From the NCBI GenBank assembly GCA_963798705.1, contig CAWCTW010000005.1:1364001-1428000 (forward strand): 64,000 nucleotides of DNA, written 5' to 3'. Below the pieces are notes generated by a model that was not told where the DNA came from, searched no databases, and saw nothing but the letters and a program-made list of their open reading frames with translations. Of the stretch, positions 63,236 through 64,000 are shown piece after piece. Position numbers and translations under genes: made by a program. Every line of letters begins with the position of its first letter. The first letter of the stretch is position 1. The DNA comes from AC-56 sp963798705 (GTDB lineage Bacteria; Actinomycetota; Thermoleophilia; Solirubrobacterales; 70-9).

Positions 63236-64000
63236 ATGTTCTCGTCGGTGAGCCGCGGATCTTCAGCCGTCGACGCGGATCCGGCCGGGTCTTCGCAGGA
63301 GATCGCTAAGGAATGGCTCGTCCGACTCATCGAGCGTACCCCGCTTGCGGACGTGAGCGAGATCGAGGTTGACCTCCTCACCACTCAGGCCGCCCCCCTC
63401 ATCGACGACATCCTCCACGAGCTCGGCTCGCCGCCGGCCAAGGCGAGCGAAGCACTGGCACCCGACGCCCGTGAGCGGGCTCGGAAGTTCGGCCGGCTGC
63501 GCCACGGCGACCGCGCACCAACCGAGATCCCGCGCGATCTGGCCGCGCTGCAGGCGCTTCTCATCGAGACTCTGTGCCGGGACATCCCGGAGCGAAACAG
63601 GGGCGATTTCGCGCGTTCGGTCGAGAATCTGGCCGAGATCTTCGGCTCGATCCAGGGTGAGCTCGTCGAGGGCCTGGTGCGCGAGCGGGCCGGCGCTCCA
63701 ACGCGGGACGAGCTGACCGGGCTGCCGGGAGCCGCGGAGCTGAACGAGTGGCTGCAGGTCCTGCTCGCGGAGCATCGCCGCTACGGCCATCCGTTCGCGA
63801 TCGCACTGCTCGACGTGGAGGGGCTTGGGCGAGTCAACGAGGCCTACGGACGGGAGGCCGGGGACCAGATGCTGGCCGCCGTCGCGACGGTGATCCGCAA
63901 CCGGATCAGGGGCACCGACCGGCCGTTCCGGATCGGAGATGACGAATTCTGCGTGCTGATGCCGCACGGCGAGGCATCCGCGGCCCGGCAGATGGCCGAC
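63236..64000 (+). CDS. GGDEF-domain protein with degenerate signature, 3' end outside window
   Basis: ATG after a GGTGGGTGGG stretch; 255 residues visible. The N-terminal 160 residues are helical (AKEWLVRLIERTPLADVSEI, AALQALLIETLCRDIPERNR) with no recognised sensor domain. The GGDEF domain begins at RDELTGLPGAAELNEWLQVL; FAIALLDVEGLGRVNEAYGR holds the metal site, and the signature reads FRIGDDEFCVLMP, i.e. GDDEF instead of GGDEF. It may be a GTP- or c-di-GMP-sensing or inactive cyclase. The rest of the domain is truncated by the window end. Confidence 0.82.
   Translation, partial: MFSSVSRGSSAVDADPAGSSQEIAKEWLVRLIERTPLADVSEIEVDLLTTQAAPLIDDILHELGSPPAKASEALAPDARERARKFGRLRHGDRAPTEIPRDLAALQALLIETLCRDIPERNRGDFARSVENLAEIFGSIQGELVEGLVRERAGAPTRDELTGLPGAAELNEWLQVLLAEHRRYGHPFAIALLDVEGLGRVNEAYGREAGDQMLAAVATVIRNRIRGTDRPFRIGDDEFCVLMPHGEASAARQMAD

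Overview
High-GC bacterial DNA, probably an actinobacterium. The GTG/TTG start usage, alanine- and glutamate-rich protein tails, AbiEi/DUF559 proteins and RsbU/RsbV-type signalling suggest a deep lineage such as Thermoleophilia (Solirubrobacterales-like). That placement is inferred from style and gene order, not from a search.

Bases 1-38,037 hold a nearly complete ribosomal/transcription super-operon on the minus strand. In transcription order it runs rpmG-secE-nusG, rplK-rplA, rplJ-rplL-rpoB-rpoC, rpsL-rpsG, fusA-tuf, then the S10/spc block rpsJ-rplC-rplD-rplW-rplB-rpsS-rplV-rpsC-rplP-rpmC-rpsQ-rplN-rplX-rplE-rpsN-rpsH-rplF-rplR-rpsE-rpmD-rplO-secY-adk-map (map cut by the window edge). The order is interrupted by an AbiEi/DUF559 gene flanked by short repeats (nusG/rplK), a potDBC polyamine transporter plus a DUF1254 protein (rplA/rplJ), a plus-strand HAD-like gene and a small membrane protein (rpoC/rpsL), and two plus-strand membrane proteins (rpsG/fusA). 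Two C-terminal scraps of DUF559-type proteins lie beside rpoC and secY. Many ribosomal proteins and SecE carry long acidic or Ala/Pro-rich extensions.

Bases 38,100-60,600 are a cell-surface polysaccharide region: two clan GH-A glycosidase-like proteins, a Gly-rich surface protein, an ECF sigma factor, two O-antigen-ligase/Wzy-type polymerases, a Wzz/BY-kinase, glycosyltransferases and a CpsB-type PHP phosphatase. Facing this plus-strand operon is a minus-strand operon that starts with a polyprenyl glycosylphosphotransferase and a GT4 glycosyltransferase. It continues with phosphoenolpyruvate mutase, phosphonopyruvate decarboxylase, 2-aminoethylphosphonate transaminase, an HxGH cytidylyltransferase, a methyltransferase, a FemAB/GNAT protein and a LicD-family transferase. 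Read together this is a plausible pathway for making 2-aminoethylphosphonate (AEP), activating it with CTP and attaching it to a surface glycan. It is the most interesting system in the window.

Most genes between 38 and 60 kb are broken by single-base frameshifts, yet clean coding continues in the next frame with catalytic motifs intact. This looks more like residual indel error than decay. Frameshifted genes are given as one reconstructed locus each, and their ends are approximate.

Bases 60,591-64,000 hold a signalling set: a LuxR-HTH/GAF regulator preceded by a likely operator, an RsbV-like STAS protein, a fused RsbU/RsbW-type phosphatase-ATPase, and the start of a GGDEF protein with a degenerate signature.
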